64,000 nucleotides of DNA from Candidatus Binatia bacterium (lineage in GTDB: Bacteria > Desulfobacterota > Binatia > Bin18): assembly GCA_951812575.1 (NCBI GenBank), contig OX638322.1, positions 836,850 through 900,849 on the forward strand, given 5' to 3'. The position numbers were made by a program, and so were the translations under genes. Below the pieces are notes generated by a model. That model ran no database searches. It was not told where the DNA came from and saw only the letters and a program-made list of their open reading frames with translations. The stretch's first letter is position 1. Each line of letters opens with the position of its first letter. This document shows, piece after piece, positions 13,783 to 22,747 of the stretch.

Positions 13783-14427
13783 TTAGCCCTTCATCATGGC
13801 TGCCAGGGCGGCTCCTTGTTCGCCCAGCACCGTCTTGGTGGACTCCCGCTCCTGGATGCGCTGCCACCAGGCGGCCAGTTTGGGCCGGCCCTCGAACGGC
13901 TTCTTTGAGCCGAAGTTCGGCAGCAGATTATCCATCAGAAACAGGGTCGGCGCGAGAGCGGCATCGGCCAGGGTAAAAGCCTCGCCGGTCAGCCATGGCC
14001 CGTCGGAAATCGACGCTTCGAGCTGATCGAGATTATTATTCACTTCGGCGATCTTGTCGGCAATGAACTGGTCGTCCAGGTCCTGGCCGAACAGCTTGGG
14101 AAAACACGCCCGCATTGGCGGATCGATATACAGGTCGTGATAGCGCGTAATGGAACGGACCGCGGCGCGTCCTCCTGCATCACTCGGCAGCAGCGGCGTC
14201 TCCGGGAATTTATCCTCCAGATACTCGTTAATGACTTCCGACTCGGCAATGAGCTGTCCGTCGTCGGTTTCCAGGGCCGGGACCTTGCCGGTCGGATTGA
14301 TTTTTTTGTACTCTTTTTGACCTGGGTTCTCGCGCGGGTCAACGAACTCGATGTTGAGCCCTTTTTCATAGGCCGCGACCCGGCACTTCCCGGCAAAATT
14401 ACTGAGCTGATAACTATACATCTTCAT
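13783..14427 (-). CDS. Glutathione S-transferase family protein
   Basis: This 214-residue cytosolic GST has an N-terminal thioredoxin-fold domain with the cis-proline motif NPTGKVPALE and the glutathione-binding ESEVINEYLED, followed by a helical C-terminal domain with FTLADAALAPTLF. It probably conjugates glutathione to electrophiles or acts as an isomerase. ATG 14427 has GGAGG eight bases upstream; a GTG nine bases earlier is less likely. It is transcribed from a promoter (14466-14494) that is duplicated in front of the next gene upstream. Confidence 0.88.
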   Translation of the reverse strand: MKMYSYQLSNFAGKCRVAAYEKGLNIEFVDPRENPGQKEYKKINPTGKVPALETDDGQLIAESEVINEYLEDKFPETPLLPSDAGGRAAVRSITRYHDLYIDPPMRACFPKLFGQDLDDQFIADKIAEVNNNLDQLEASISDGPWLTGEAFTLADAALAPTLFLMDNLLPNFGSKKPFEGRPKLAAWWQRIQERESTKTVLGEQGAALAAMMKG

Positions 14428-14443
14428 ACCAAACACCTCCGTT

Positions 14444-14508
14444 GGAGAATTTTTTGAGCCCTCAGACTATCCTGGACTCCGGCGGGTAAGTCAACTCCGA
14501 GACGCGGG
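14444..14508 (-). repeat. Duplicated promoter segment, copy A
   Basis: About 65 bases here match 15283-15346 imperfectly, with a shared exact core of 17 bases (AGTCAACTCCGAGACGC on the plus strand). Each copy lies just upstream of a minus-strand gene. Confidence 0.7.
14466..14494 (-). promoter_or_regulatory. Predicted sigma70-type promoter of the GST gene
   Basis: On the minus strand TTGACT (14489-14494) is followed after 17 bases by GATAGT (14466-14471). The same pair with the same spacing occurs in the copy at 15306-15334. Confidence 0.5.
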
Positions 14509-14512
14509 CGAT

Positions 14513-15256
14513 TCAGTTTCGGGCGTACTTGACCTCGAACCGGCGAATCCAGATCGGGTCGCCGTTCTCGCTGCGCAGGCTGACGGTTGCCCCGGACGGA
14601 ACGGGATGGTCGAGGAGCTTTCTGTCCCGGTCCCATTTTTTCTTCACATCGGTCCGCCACACCCGGACGCCGTCGATATGGACCAGCAGCTTGCCCTTGA
14701 GTCCGTAGTCCCGCCACTCTCCGACCAGGTTGGTAATACGTGCCGCGCCGCGGGGCAGTCGAAACGTCAGCACGTTGGTTTGATTGGGGCAAGGACGTTT
14801 ACCGGCCGCATTTTCGCCAAGACACGTTTCCTCTCGAATGAAGCCATATGAGTACACCTGAGAGGAAGGCGGAGACGGATCAAACGTGGACACGAGTCTT
14901 CCGTCCAGCGCCCGAATATCTTGCTGGAGGTGGGCCAGGATGAACTCGACCTCACGGTCCAGGGCAAATCCGTACGACGCGCGAACATTTCTGAACGCAG
15001 CGGTCAACTCGGCATACTGCCTACGCAACCTGCCTGTTCGGGAGTAGCGGGCCTGTTGAAAACGCAGCGCCGCCTCGTGCAGCGCCCGGGTGCTCAGACT
15101 GGGCCGGTGAGCGCGCAGCAGCGAGGTGCCGCCAACAATCCGGTCGGTCAGCGTATCGAGTTCCGCTCCATGCGCAAACGGCAGGCAGAGCGCCCATACC
15201 AGGACGCCAGCCGCAGCCAGCTTCCATTTGCGTTGCCGACTCATCGTGGGAAGCAT
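14513..15256 (-). CDS. Secreted protein of unknown function
   Basis: This 247-residue protein has a signal peptide (residues 5-32, VLVWALCLPFAHGAE). A helical, arginine-rich segment follows (RALHEAALRFQQAR, QYAELTAAFRNVRA). The C-terminal half is beta-rich, with LLVHIDGVRVWRTD and IRRFEVKYARN, suggesting a small beta-sandwich domain that might bind a ligand. I recognise no family. I prefer ATG 15256, which has a G-rich Shine-Dalgarno-like run upstream; ATG 15244 is also possible. It is followed by the GST gene but each has its own promoter copy. Confidence 0.6.
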   Translation of the reverse strand: MLPTMSRQRKWKLAAAGVLVWALCLPFAHGAELDTLTDRIVGGTSLLRAHRPSLSTRALHEAALRFQQARYSRTGRLRRQYAELTAAFRNVRASYGFALDREVEFILAHLQQDIRALDGRLVSTFDPSPPSSQVYSYGFIREETCLGENAAGKRPCPNQTNVLTFRLPRGAARITNLVGEWRDYGLKGKLLVHIDGVRVWRTDVKKKWDRDRKLLDHPVPSGATVSLRSENGDPIWIRRFEVKYARN

Positions 15257-15282
15257 ATATTGCCCCCCATTCCTTTTCCACC

Positions 15283-15346
15283 GGAGAACTCTTTGAGCCT
15301 GTGAGCCTATCCTGAACTCCGTCGGCTCAGTCAACTCCGAGACGCA
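15283..15346 (-). repeat. Duplicated promoter segment, copy B
   Basis: This is the partner of 14444-14508, upstream of the secreted-protein gene. Confidence 0.7.
15306..15334 (-). promoter_or_regulatory. Predicted sigma70-type promoter of the secreted-protein gene
   Basis: TTGACT (15329-15334, minus strand) and GATAGG (15306-15311) are spaced by 17 bases, paralleling the GST promoter. Confidence 0.45.
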
Positions 15347-15474
15347 CGCTGAGTTGCTCTTGGCAGATGGGGCAGCCGCGTATATTGCTGAGGCGAGGCG
15401 TACGGTGCCACGCGGGGTTGCGGGTTGCGGGTAGGCCGTGAGTCTCGGACAAACGAATGAAGGGGAGGGTATTC

Positions 15475-16521
15475 GTGGAATTCGGCTTATTTTCGTTATT
15501 CGACTTTTTCCGAGACCGCCAGGACGAGGTCCGGTATTTTCAGGATACGCTGGAACTGAGCATTCTGGCCGAAGAGTTGGGCTTTGACTCGGTCTGGTTC
15601 GGAGAAGAGCATTTCTACTCCTTTGGGATTTGTCCCAGCCCGCAGATATTCCTGACCGCAGTCGCCCGCGAGACCTCGCGTATTCGACTGGGCACGGCGA
15701 TCAGTCTCCTGCCGTTTGAGAATCCGCTGCGGAAGGCCGAAGACTTTGCCATGCTCGATATCCTGAGCAACGGCCGACTCGACTTCGGGGTCGGGCGCGG
15801 TATTATTGCCAAACACTTCGAGGGCTTTCGGGTGCCGCTGCGCGAGAGCCGGGCACGCTATGAGGAGTCGCTGGAAATCATCCGTCGCGCCTGGACCGAG
15901 GACCCCTTTGCGTATCAGGGTGAATTCTGGCAGGTGCCGTCATTGTCACTCGGTCCCAAACCCGTCCAGCAGCCTCACCCGCCCATCTATCGCGGCACGA
16001 TCAGCACAGAGTCGTTTGAAGGCGCAGGCATTATCGGTGATAACGCCTTCATCGTGCCCTGGCTCACGGGACCCCATCCCGCGGTGCGCAAGCGCGTCCA
16101 GCGCTACCGCGCCGTACTCGAAGAAAACGGGCATGGACAGAAGCGAACCACCTGCATTTTCTTTCTGTTCGTGGACCCGGACCATAATGTCGCCCTGCGC
16201 GAGGGACAGGCCGCAACCCGTGCCTACACCAATCTGTTCACGAATATGATCCCCGCAGAGCTGCTCACCAAGATGCACACCGCCGATCCGGTCAGACAGT
16301 TCATCGACTTCGCCCGGGCCATGCCCGATCAGATTGAGGAGCGTGCGGTGGTCGGCACGCCGGCCGAATGCCGCCGCCGGCTGCACGAGCTGGATGACGA
16401 ATTTGCGCTGGACCAGGTCGCCTTTTATTTTCACGCCGGGGCGCGCGACCCCAAGCGGGCGCGCTATGGACTGGAATTATTTGCCAATGAGGTCATGCCG
16501 GAATTTCGTTCACCGCTGTAG
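15475..16521 (+). CDS. Luciferase-like flavin-dependent monooxygenase (LLM class) 1
   Basis: This 348-residue TIM-barrel enzyme belongs to the bacterial luciferase/F420-FMNH2 monooxygenase family. Marks are the N-terminal EFGLFSLFDFF, GFDSVWFGEEHF (residues 37-48), TSRIRLGTAISLLPFENPLR and NGRLDFGVGRGI. It probably oxidises an organic substrate with reduced flavin from a partner reductase. I chose GTG 15475 because GGGAGGG precedes it and the paralogue at 16569 starts at the same residue; an ATG at 15457 would add six residues. It is first in a five-gene same-strand run. Confidence 0.87.
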   Translation: MEFGLFSLFDFFRDRQDEVRYFQDTLELSILAEELGFDSVWFGEEHFYSFGICPSPQIFLTAVARETSRIRLGTAISLLPFENPLRKAEDFAMLDILSNGRLDFGVGRGIIAKHFEGFRVPLRESRARYEESLEIIRRAWTEDPFAYQGEFWQVPSLSLGPKPVQQPHPPIYRGTISTESFEGAGIIGDNAFIVPWLTGPHPAVRKRVQRYRAVLEENGHGQKRTTCIFFLFVDPDHNVALREGQAATRAYTNLFTNMIPAELLTKMHTADPVRQFIDFARAMPDQIEERAVVGTPAECRRRLHELDDEFALDQVAFYFHAGARDPKRARYGLELFANEVMPEFRSPL

Positions 16522-16568
16522 ACCGTAGGAGTGGGATCACCCCGTCCTGCCTGCATAAGGAGTTTTTC

Positions 16569-17609
16569 ATGGAATTTGGTCTGTTTTCTCTTTTTGATTT
16601 TTTCCGCGACAAGCAAGACGAGGTGCGGTATTTTCAAGATACCCTCGATATCTGCATCCAGGCCGAGGAGCTCGGCTTTGACTCGATCTGGCTGGGTGAG
16701 GAACACTTCTATGCGTTTGGCATTTGTCCCAGTCCGCAGATGTTTCTGACCGCGGTGGCGCGCGAGACCTCGCGTATCCGGCTGGGTACGGCGATCAGTC
16801 TCCTGCCGTTTGAGAATCCGCTGCGGAAGGCCGAAGACTTTGCCATGCTCGATATCCTGAGCAACGGCCGGCTCAACTTTGGGGCCGGACGCGGTATTAT
16901 TCCAAAGCATTTTGAGGGATTTTGTGTTGATCAGGCCGAGAGTCGTGCCCGCTACGAAGAGTCCCTGGAGATTATCCGACGCGCCTGGACTGAGGACCCC
17001 TTTGAGTACCAGGGTGAATTCTGGCAGGTGCCGTCGTTGTCGGTCGGCCCCAAGCCAGTCCAGCAGCCCCACCCGCCCATCTATCGCGGCACCCTCAGTC
17101 GGGAATCGTTTGACGGAGCCGGGAAGGTCGGAGACAACGCGTTTATCGCCCCCTGGTTGAGCGCGCCCCACCCCGAGGTCGTCTCCCGACTCCAGCATTA
17201 CCGCGCCACCTTGCAGGAGTATGGACATGGGCCAACCCGGACGACGTGCATCTTCTTTCTGTTCGTACATAACGATCATCAGGAAGCCGTACGCGACGCG
17301 AGAGAGACCACACGGGCCTATACCGGATTAATCACCTCATTTGTGCCCCGCGAGGCACTCGGTCAAGTCCCGGCCCACGACCCCATGCGTTCCTACCTCG
17401 AATTTATTCTTTCCATGCCGGACGATGTGGAAGAACGGGCGGTTGTGGGCACCCCAGCCGAGTGCCGACGCCGGCTGTATGAGCTCAACGACGAGTTTGG
17501 TCTCGATCAAGTTGCTTTCTATTTTCACGCCGGGGCGCGCGACCCTCAGCGTGCGCGTCAGGGGCTGGAGCTGTTTGCCAAGGAAGTGATGCCAGAGTTT
17601 CACGCATAG
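16569..17609 (+). CDS. Luciferase-like flavin-dependent monooxygenase (LLM class) 2
   Basis: This 346-residue paralogue of the preceding gene is closely similar along its whole length (MEFGLFSLFDFFRDKQDE, GFDSIWLGEEHFYAFGICPS, NGRLNFGAGRGI), so the pair arose by tandem duplication. AAGGAG precedes the ATG. The most variable stretch, roughly residues 220-270, may set substrate choice or partner binding. It lies 47 bases after its paralogue and 59 before the SDR gene and is probably in the same transcript. Confidence 0.88.
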   Translation: MEFGLFSLFDFFRDKQDEVRYFQDTLDICIQAEELGFDSIWLGEEHFYAFGICPSPQMFLTAVARETSRIRLGTAISLLPFENPLRKAEDFAMLDILSNGRLNFGAGRGIIPKHFEGFCVDQAESRARYEESLEIIRRAWTEDPFEYQGEFWQVPSLSVGPKPVQQPHPPIYRGTLSRESFDGAGKVGDNAFIAPWLSAPHPEVVSRLQHYRATLQEYGHGPTRTTCIFFLFVHNDHQEAVRDARETTRAYTGLITSFVPREALGQVPAHDPMRSYLEFILSMPDDVEERAVVGTPAECRRRLYELNDEFGLDQVAFYFHAGARDPQRARQGLELFAKEVMPEFHA

Positions 17610-17668
17610 GGGCGCGATCCCCGCACTCACCGTTTCTAAGACCACGCTGCCAGCGAAGGAGGGACAGT

Positions 17669-18448
17669 ATGTTGCTCAAAGAGAAAATCGCCATCGTAAC
17701 GGGGATTGGGACCGGCATGGGCAAGGCTATTGCCCTGCGGTGTGCCAAAGAGGGCGCCCATGTCGTTGGCGCGGAAATCAATGAGGTCACCGGCAGGCAA
17801 ACCGCGACTGAGGTGAGCGCCCACGACCGCCGCGGCCTGTTTGTCAAAACGGACATGGGCCGGGTGGAAGACATCAACGCCATGGTCACCACCGCAATGG
17901 AAACCTTTGGTCGGATTGATATTCTAGTCAATAATGCCGGTGTGACAAAAAGCCTGGGGTTTTTTGATGTCACCGAGGAAGACTGGGACTGGATTCATTC
18001 GGTGAATGCCAAAGGTGTCTTCTTCTGTATGCAGGCCGTGGCACGGGAGATGGCGAAACGCAAAGAAGGCCGGATCATTAACATCGCGTCCATCGCCGGC
18101 AAGGGCTTTCGGGGCACGTCGAATATCTCGTACGCCGGCTCAAAGGGGGCCGTTATCGCCATGACCCGTATCGGCGCCTCGCAGCTCGCCAAACATAATA
18201 TCAATGTGAATGCCATCTGCCCCGGCGCCACCCGCACGGATTTATACACCAACGTCATGAAGCAACTCACCGAGCGCGAGGGAATTACCGAAGAGCAGGC
18301 GATCTCCCGGCTGGATGCCTCGATTCCCCTCAAGCGCTCCAACAGCCCGGATGATATTGCCAATATGGCCGTCTTCCTGGCCTCGGACGAGGCGCGCAAT
18401 ATCACCGGCCAATCGTTCAATGTTGATGGCGGGCTGATGTGGGATTGA
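17669..18448 (+). CDS. Short-chain dehydrogenase/reductase
   Basis: This 259-residue classical SDR has the NAD(P) motif TGIGTGMG (residues 11-18), NNAG (88-91), and the catalytic Ser141, Tyr155 and Lys159 (SYAGSKG). The C-terminal NITGQSFNVDGG is standard. It interconverts an alcohol and a ketone, possibly a 3-hydroxyacyl-CoA given the CoA-transferase genes that follow. GAAGGAGGG lies upstream of the ATG. Confidence 0.9.
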   Translation: MLLKEKIAIVTGIGTGMGKAIALRCAKEGAHVVGAEINEVTGRQTATEVSAHDRRGLFVKTDMGRVEDINAMVTTAMETFGRIDILVNNAGVTKSLGFFDVTEEDWDWIHSVNAKGVFFCMQAVAREMAKRKEGRIINIASIAGKGFRGTSNISYAGSKGAVIAMTRIGASQLAKHNINVNAICPGATRTDLYTNVMKQLTEREGITEEQAISRLDASIPLKRSNSPDDIANMAVFLASDEARNITGQSFNVDGGLMWD

Positions 18449-18476
18449 GAGCACATACCTGAAACGGAGGAACACC

Positions 18477-19700
18477 ATGCCACACGGAATGGAGCATATT
18501 CTGAGCGACCTGCGGGTGTTGGATTTTACCCGCGCCCTGGCCGGACCGAGTTGTACCCGGATGATGGCCGAGATGGGAGCCGATGTGATTAAAGTCGAGT
18601 CCGCGCCCCGCGGTGATATGGTGCGCGGCATCTCGGTTTTTGAAAAGGAACGCAGCCTCTACTTCATTCAGCAGAATCTCGGCAAGAAGAGTTTATGCGT
18701 GAATATCCGCGACCCCAAAGCCATGGCAATGATCAAGGAGCTGGTGGCGGAGATGGATGTGGTGGTCGAGAACTTCAAGCCTGGGGTCATCGCCCAGATG
18801 GGGCTGGGGTATGAGGACCTCAAGAAAATCAAGCCGGATATTATTCTGTGCTCAATCTCGGCTCTGGGCCAGAAGGGACCGCTGTCAACCAAGCCCGGCT
18901 ATGACTATATTGCCCAGGCCTACTCCGGGGTCACCTCCATGATCGGCGACCCGGACGAAGCCCCGTATCTGCCGCTGGTCGGGATGGGGGATGTCAGCAC
19001 GGGCGTCCACGGTGCCCTGGCTGTCGTGTCCGCCCTGCGCTATCGCGACCGTACGGGAGAGGGCCAGCATCTCGATATCGGCCTGCTGGACGTGTACTAC
19101 CATTATCACGAGGTCAACGTCCATCAGTACAGCGGCACCCAGGGCAAAATGAATCCGACCCGGGCCGGTCGGCATTTAACCTATGTCTGTCCGGCGGGCA
19201 TCTTTCGGGCCAAGGGTGGCTCGCTTGTCATCATGGCCTTTCTGCATCACTGGAAGGACCTGTGTGCGGCCATGGAGAAACCGGAACTGGTGGAACACGA
19301 GCGCTATGGCACCGAGGCGCTCCGCCTCGAACATCGGGATGAGGTCGTCCAGATTATCGAAGACTGGTTGCAGGCAAGCTTTCCCGATGTTGGGAGCGCG
19401 GTTGCCCATATGGAGCAGTTCGGGGTGCCGGTTGCGCCGGTCTTGTCGGTAGCCGAAACGACGCAGCATCCCCACCTGCGGGAACGCGGTACCGTGCGTA
19501 CCATCAATGACCCCATTGTCGGCGAGTTTGATATCCCCGGCATGCCGCTTCGCTTTTCCAGTTTCCCGGACGACCTGCCGCTCAAAGCCCCCACCCTGGG
19601 ACAGCACAACGAGGAAATTCTGACCGCATACCTGAAACGTTCGCCCAAAGAAGTACAACAGCTACGCGAGGCCGGCGTCCTGTTTGAGAAGAATTCGTAG
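18477..19700 (+). CDS. CaiB/BaiF family CoA-transferase 1
   Basis: This 407-residue class III CoA-transferase moves CoA between carboxylic acids. It has the N-terminal LRVLDFTRALAGPSCTRMMA, the nucleotide-site stretch GADVIKVE, and the catalytic aspartate in GMGDVSTGVHG (Asp172), through which an aspartyl-CoA thioester forms. The C-terminal part closes with LGQHNEEIL. CGGAGG precedes the ATG. It is followed after 13 bases by a paralogue; the two could act as homodimers or as a heteromer. The substrate acid is unknown. Confidence 0.92.
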   Translation: MPHGMEHILSDLRVLDFTRALAGPSCTRMMAEMGADVIKVESAPRGDMVRGISVFEKERSLYFIQQNLGKKSLCVNIRDPKAMAMIKELVAEMDVVVENFKPGVIAQMGLGYEDLKKIKPDIILCSISALGQKGPLSTKPGYDYIAQAYSGVTSMIGDPDEAPYLPLVGMGDVSTGVHGALAVVSALRYRDRTGEGQHLDIGLLDVYYHYHEVNVHQYSGTQGKMNPTRAGRHLTYVCPAGIFRAKGGSLVIMAFLHHWKDLCAAMEKPELVEHERYGTEALRLEHRDEVVQIIEDWLQASFPDVGSAVAHMEQFGVPVAPVLSVAETTQHPHLRERGTVRTINDPIVGEFDIPGMPLRFSSFPDDLPLKAPTLGQHNEEILTAYLKRSPKEVQQLREAGVLFEKNS

Positions 19701-19713
19701 TAAGGAGACGGTG

Positions 19714-20937
19714 ATGACGACCCAAGGTACGCAGCACGTTCTCAGCGGACTCCGCGTCCTCGATTTCACCCGTGCCCTTGCCGGCCCGACGTGTAGCCGC
19801 ATGCTGGCCGAGATGGGAGCGGATGTCATTAAGGTCGAGTCTGCGCCCAAGGGCGATCTTGGGCGGAATTTCTCAATGTTTGGCAACAAGCGTAGCTTGT
19901 TCCACGTTCAGCACAATCGGGGCAAGAAAAGTCTGTGTGTCAATCTGCGCGACCCACGCGGCATGGCGCTTGTGACCGAGCTGATTCAGCACGTTGATAT
20001 CGTGGTTGAGAATTTCAAGCCCGGTGTCATGGCAGATATGGGCCTCGGTTATGAGCGGCTTAAAGAGCTCAAGCCGGATATCATTCTGTGCTCCATCTCT
20101 GCCCTTGGCCAGACCGGCCCTTTAGCCCATAAGCCTGGCTACGATTATATCGCTCAGGCGTATTCCGGGGTGACCTCAATGATCGGAGAGGAGGACGATG
20201 CACCGTACATCCCGCTGGTCGGGATGGGGGATGTCAGCACAGGGGTACACGGCGCACTCGCCGTCCTGGCGGCCTTACGCCACCGGGACAATACCGGTCG
20301 GGGCCAACATCTCGATGTTGCGCTGTTGGATGTGTACTACCACTACCACGAGGTCAACGTGCATACCCCGCGTGCCACAGAAGGCGCCATTCAGCCCACC
20401 CGGGTTGGCCGCCATATGACTTATGCCTGCCCCTCAGGCGTCTTTCGTGGCAACGGTGGCTACTTGGTTATCATGGCCATTTTCCATCACTGGCCGGATT
20501 TCTGCAAAGCGATCGAACGGCCTGAGCTGATTGACGATCCGCAGTACAGTACGGATCAAGCCCGGCTCAAGCGGCGAGACGAAGTTACCAAACTGGTCGA
20601 AGACTGGTTGCAGACGTTTCCGGATGTCGAGAGTGCAGTTGCTCACCTAGAGAGTTTTCACGTTCCGGTCGCCCCGGTGCTCTCCGTGGCGGAGACTCTC
20701 GACTACCCGCATCTGCGAGAACGTGGGACCGTGACAACAATCAACGACCCGATCCATGGTGATCTCGACGTACCCGGTTTTCCGCTCAAGTTTTCCGAGT
20801 TCCCGGACGAACTCCCCCTCCACGCGCCCACGCTGGGACAGCATAATGAAGAGGTGCTGACTTCGTATTTGGGACGATCCGTGGAAGAAGTCCGACAACT
20901 GCGCAAGGCCGGGGTCGTGGTCGAGGAGCATCGGTAG
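19714..20937 (+). CDS. CaiB/BaiF family CoA-transferase 2
   Basis: This 407-residue protein is a close paralogue of the gene at 18477 (shared LRVLDFTRALAGP, GYDYIAQAYSGVTSMIG, GMGDVSTGVHG with catalytic Asp173). The ATG at 19714 has AAGGAG upstream; earlier codons in the frame overlap the previous gene. It ends the five-gene run of two LLM oxygenases, an SDR and two CoA-transferases, which suggests a pathway that activates an acid as its CoA thioester and oxidises it. Confidence 0.92.
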   Translation: MTTQGTQHVLSGLRVLDFTRALAGPTCSRMLAEMGADVIKVESAPKGDLGRNFSMFGNKRSLFHVQHNRGKKSLCVNLRDPRGMALVTELIQHVDIVVENFKPGVMADMGLGYERLKELKPDIILCSISALGQTGPLAHKPGYDYIAQAYSGVTSMIGEEDDAPYIPLVGMGDVSTGVHGALAVLAALRHRDNTGRGQHLDVALLDVYYHYHEVNVHTPRATEGAIQPTRVGRHMTYACPSGVFRGNGGYLVIMAIFHHWPDFCKAIERPELIDDPQYSTDQARLKRRDEVTKLVEDWLQTFPDVESAVAHLESFHVPVAPVLSVAETLDYPHLRERGTVTTINDPIHGDLDVPGFPLKFSEFPDELPLHAPTLGQHNEEVLTSYLGRSVEEVRQLRKAGVVVEEHR

Positions 20938-20988
20938 TGGAGACGAGAGAGAAGGTATTGCGTTCATGCATTGTGAACCAGAGGTCCT

Positions 20989-21357
20989 CTACTTCAGCAC
21001 TTTGACTGCGACCTGATAAAACTCCGGATCATTATTGGCCTTTGATAATGTTTTCACGGCCGACAGAAAACCAGCCACGGCACGGGTATCCTCGCCTGTC
21101 AGACGCGCCACTTCATCCAGAATAGTCGGGGCGTCCAAACCAGTCTTTTTCACCAGCGTGCTCACGGAAGCGCCGCCTTCCATATACTCTTCGGCTGCAT
21201 ACCGAAGCAACTCTTTCTTGGCCTGGTTGGTGGCAAGCAAGGTCAAATACCCTGTACACGTCGTCTTCTTGAGGGTGCACAGTCGTTGGACCACCTCATA
21301 CTCTTCATCTGTTAAACGGACCGTCACTGTTGTTTTCGAGGGCTTCACTTTTCCCAT
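20989..21357 (-). CDS. Ribbon-helix-helix-like antitoxin candidate
   Basis: This 122-residue protein begins KTTVTVRLTDEEYEVVQRLC, a typical ribbon-helix-helix DNA-binding strand and helix, then has helical segments with YAAEEYMEGGASVSTLVKKTGL. The ATG overlaps the stop codon of the PIN-domain gene by one base, so they are translationally coupled. It probably neutralises the PIN protein and represses the operon. The toxin gene comes first, the reverse of the usual order. Confidence 0.6.
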   Translation of the reverse strand: MGKVKPSKTTVTVRLTDEEYEVVQRLCTLKKTTCTGYLTLLATNQAKKELLRYAAEEYMEGGASVSTLVKKTGLDAPTILDEVARLTGEDTRAVAGFLSAVKTLSKANNDPEFYQVAVKVLK

Positions 21358-21848
21358 CAGTCCATTCTCCTCTGTCGGATTTCTGCGACGAGCTTGAGAG
21401 CAGCTTGGAGCCACGTAGGCCGGAATGTCCCCCGCCTTGTCAAGTGAGCGAAATCGCTTACTACACGCTCAAACGAAATATGTTTCCGGTCGTATAACTG
21501 CACCAGATACGCTCCTATATTAACGACCTCAGCTCCAGCCGCCTGTGCCGCTTCATACGGTCGCCAGTCGTCAATCAGTAATAGGCATTGTCTTTCCAGG
21601 GCGAGATTGATAGCCGCTCGTTCTCCGTCTCCATACAGTTTGAGCTTGATAGATTGAGGTGCCCCCAACTTGACGCAGTCTCCAGACAATAGTTCCTGGA
21701 GCCGTAAGCTCGTTGGATTCTCACGACCCAATTCCTTTTCTACCGCTTTAGTACAAATGAGCGCGTAGTCGCTCAGAAGGAAATCAACTAAGTCTAAATA
21801 GACCGCATGAATCCAGAAGGAGCTATCAAAGGTCGCCTCTCTTCGCAC
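21357..21848 (-). CDS. PIN-domain putative ribonuclease toxin
   Basis: This 163-residue protein has PIN-fold acidic positions: Asp in TFDSSFWIH near the N-terminus, Glu in TKAVEKELGRE, the central DGERAAINLA and LLLIDDWRPYEAAQAAG, resembling DUF3368-type PIN proteins. Family members are VapC-like metal-dependent RNases. The frame begins with GTG at 21848; no strong ribosome site is seen, so the exact start is uncertain. It is coupled to the RHH-like gene downstream. Confidence 0.65.
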   Translation of the reverse strand: MRREATFDSSFWIHAVYLDLVDFLLSDYALICTKAVEKELGRENPTSLRLQELLSGDCVKLGAPQSIKLKLYGDGERAAINLALERQCLLLIDDWRPYEAAQAAGAEVVNIGAYLVQLYDRKHISFERVVSDFAHLTRRGTFRPTWLQAALKLVAEIRQRRMD

Positions 21849-21957
21849 TTCAGAATGCTAGAACGCTTTCAAAAAGAAAGCAATAGGAGAAGCTGGATCT
21901 CTCCCTTTACCGGTGACTCATTTTGTTGATAGTGTCTCCCCCAATAAGGAGTGACAC

Positions 21958-22719
21958 ATGGCAGGACTGGTTGAGGGCAAAGTGGCGTTGGTCACTGGCA
22001 GCGGGTCGGGCATAGGCCGGCAGTCGGCTCTCGCCTTTGCGCGTGAAGGTGCCAAGGTTGTCGTTTCCGACGTCGTCGTCGAAGGCGGAGAGGAAACGGT
22101 TCGCCTGATTCACGACGCGGGCGGTCAGGCGGTGTTTGTGCAAGCCGATGTCTCACAGGCGGCTGACGTAGAAGCGTTAATTAGTACGACGGTTGAGACC
22201 TATGGCCGCCTGGACTGCGCGCATAATAACGCGGGCATAGCCGGCAAGGCACAGAGCACGGTTGACTGCACGGAGGAGAACTGGGAGCGCATCATTGCCA
22301 TTAATCTGACGGGGGTCTGGCTGTGCATGAAGGCGGAGATTCCGCGCATGCTCGCCCAAGGTCAAGGGGCCATCGTCAATACGGCGTCCGATGCCGGGCT
22401 CATCGGCGTGCCGCGCGCCGGCGCCTATGTGGCCAGTAAACATGGCGTGGTCGGCCTGACCAAAACGGCTGCTCTGGAGTATGCCAAGGCCGGGATTCGC
22501 GTCAATGCCGTCTGCCCCGGCCCGATTGATACGCCCATGCTTCAGCGCGTCGGCCAGCGGCGCCCGCGTGTGGTGGAGAAAATGGCCGCCGCCCAGCCGG
22601 GGGGCCGTTTGGGGCAGCCCGAGGAAATTGCGGCGGCGGTCGTCTGGCTGTGCTCGGACGCGGCGTCTTTTGTCACCGGGCATCCCATGCCGGTTGACGG
22701 CGGCTATATGGCGCAGTGA
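21958..22719 (+). CDS. Short-chain dehydrogenase/reductase
   Basis: This 253-residue classical SDR has TGSGSGIG (residues 13-20), NNAG (90-93) and the catalytic triad Ser144, Tyr157 and Lys161 (YVASK). Asp38 in VVSDVVV after strand 2 points to NAD(H) rather than NADP(H). AAGGAG lies seven bases before the ATG. It converges with the DUF1302-like gene, with only 28 bases between them. Substrate unknown. Confidence 0.92.
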   Translation: MAGLVEGKVALVTGSGSGIGRQSALAFAREGAKVVVSDVVVEGGEETVRLIHDAGGQAVFVQADVSQAADVEALISTTVETYGRLDCAHNNAGIAGKAQSTVDCTEENWERIIAINLTGVWLCMKAEIPRMLAQGQGAIVNTASDAGLIGVPRAGAYVASKHGVVGLTKTAALEYAKAGIRVNAVCPGPIDTPMLQRVGQRRPRVVEKMAAAQPGGRLGQPEEIAAAVVWLCSDAASFVTGHPMPVDGGYMAQ

Positions 22720-22747
22720 CGTCCCTGCCGGAGGCACGACGGTCTGC

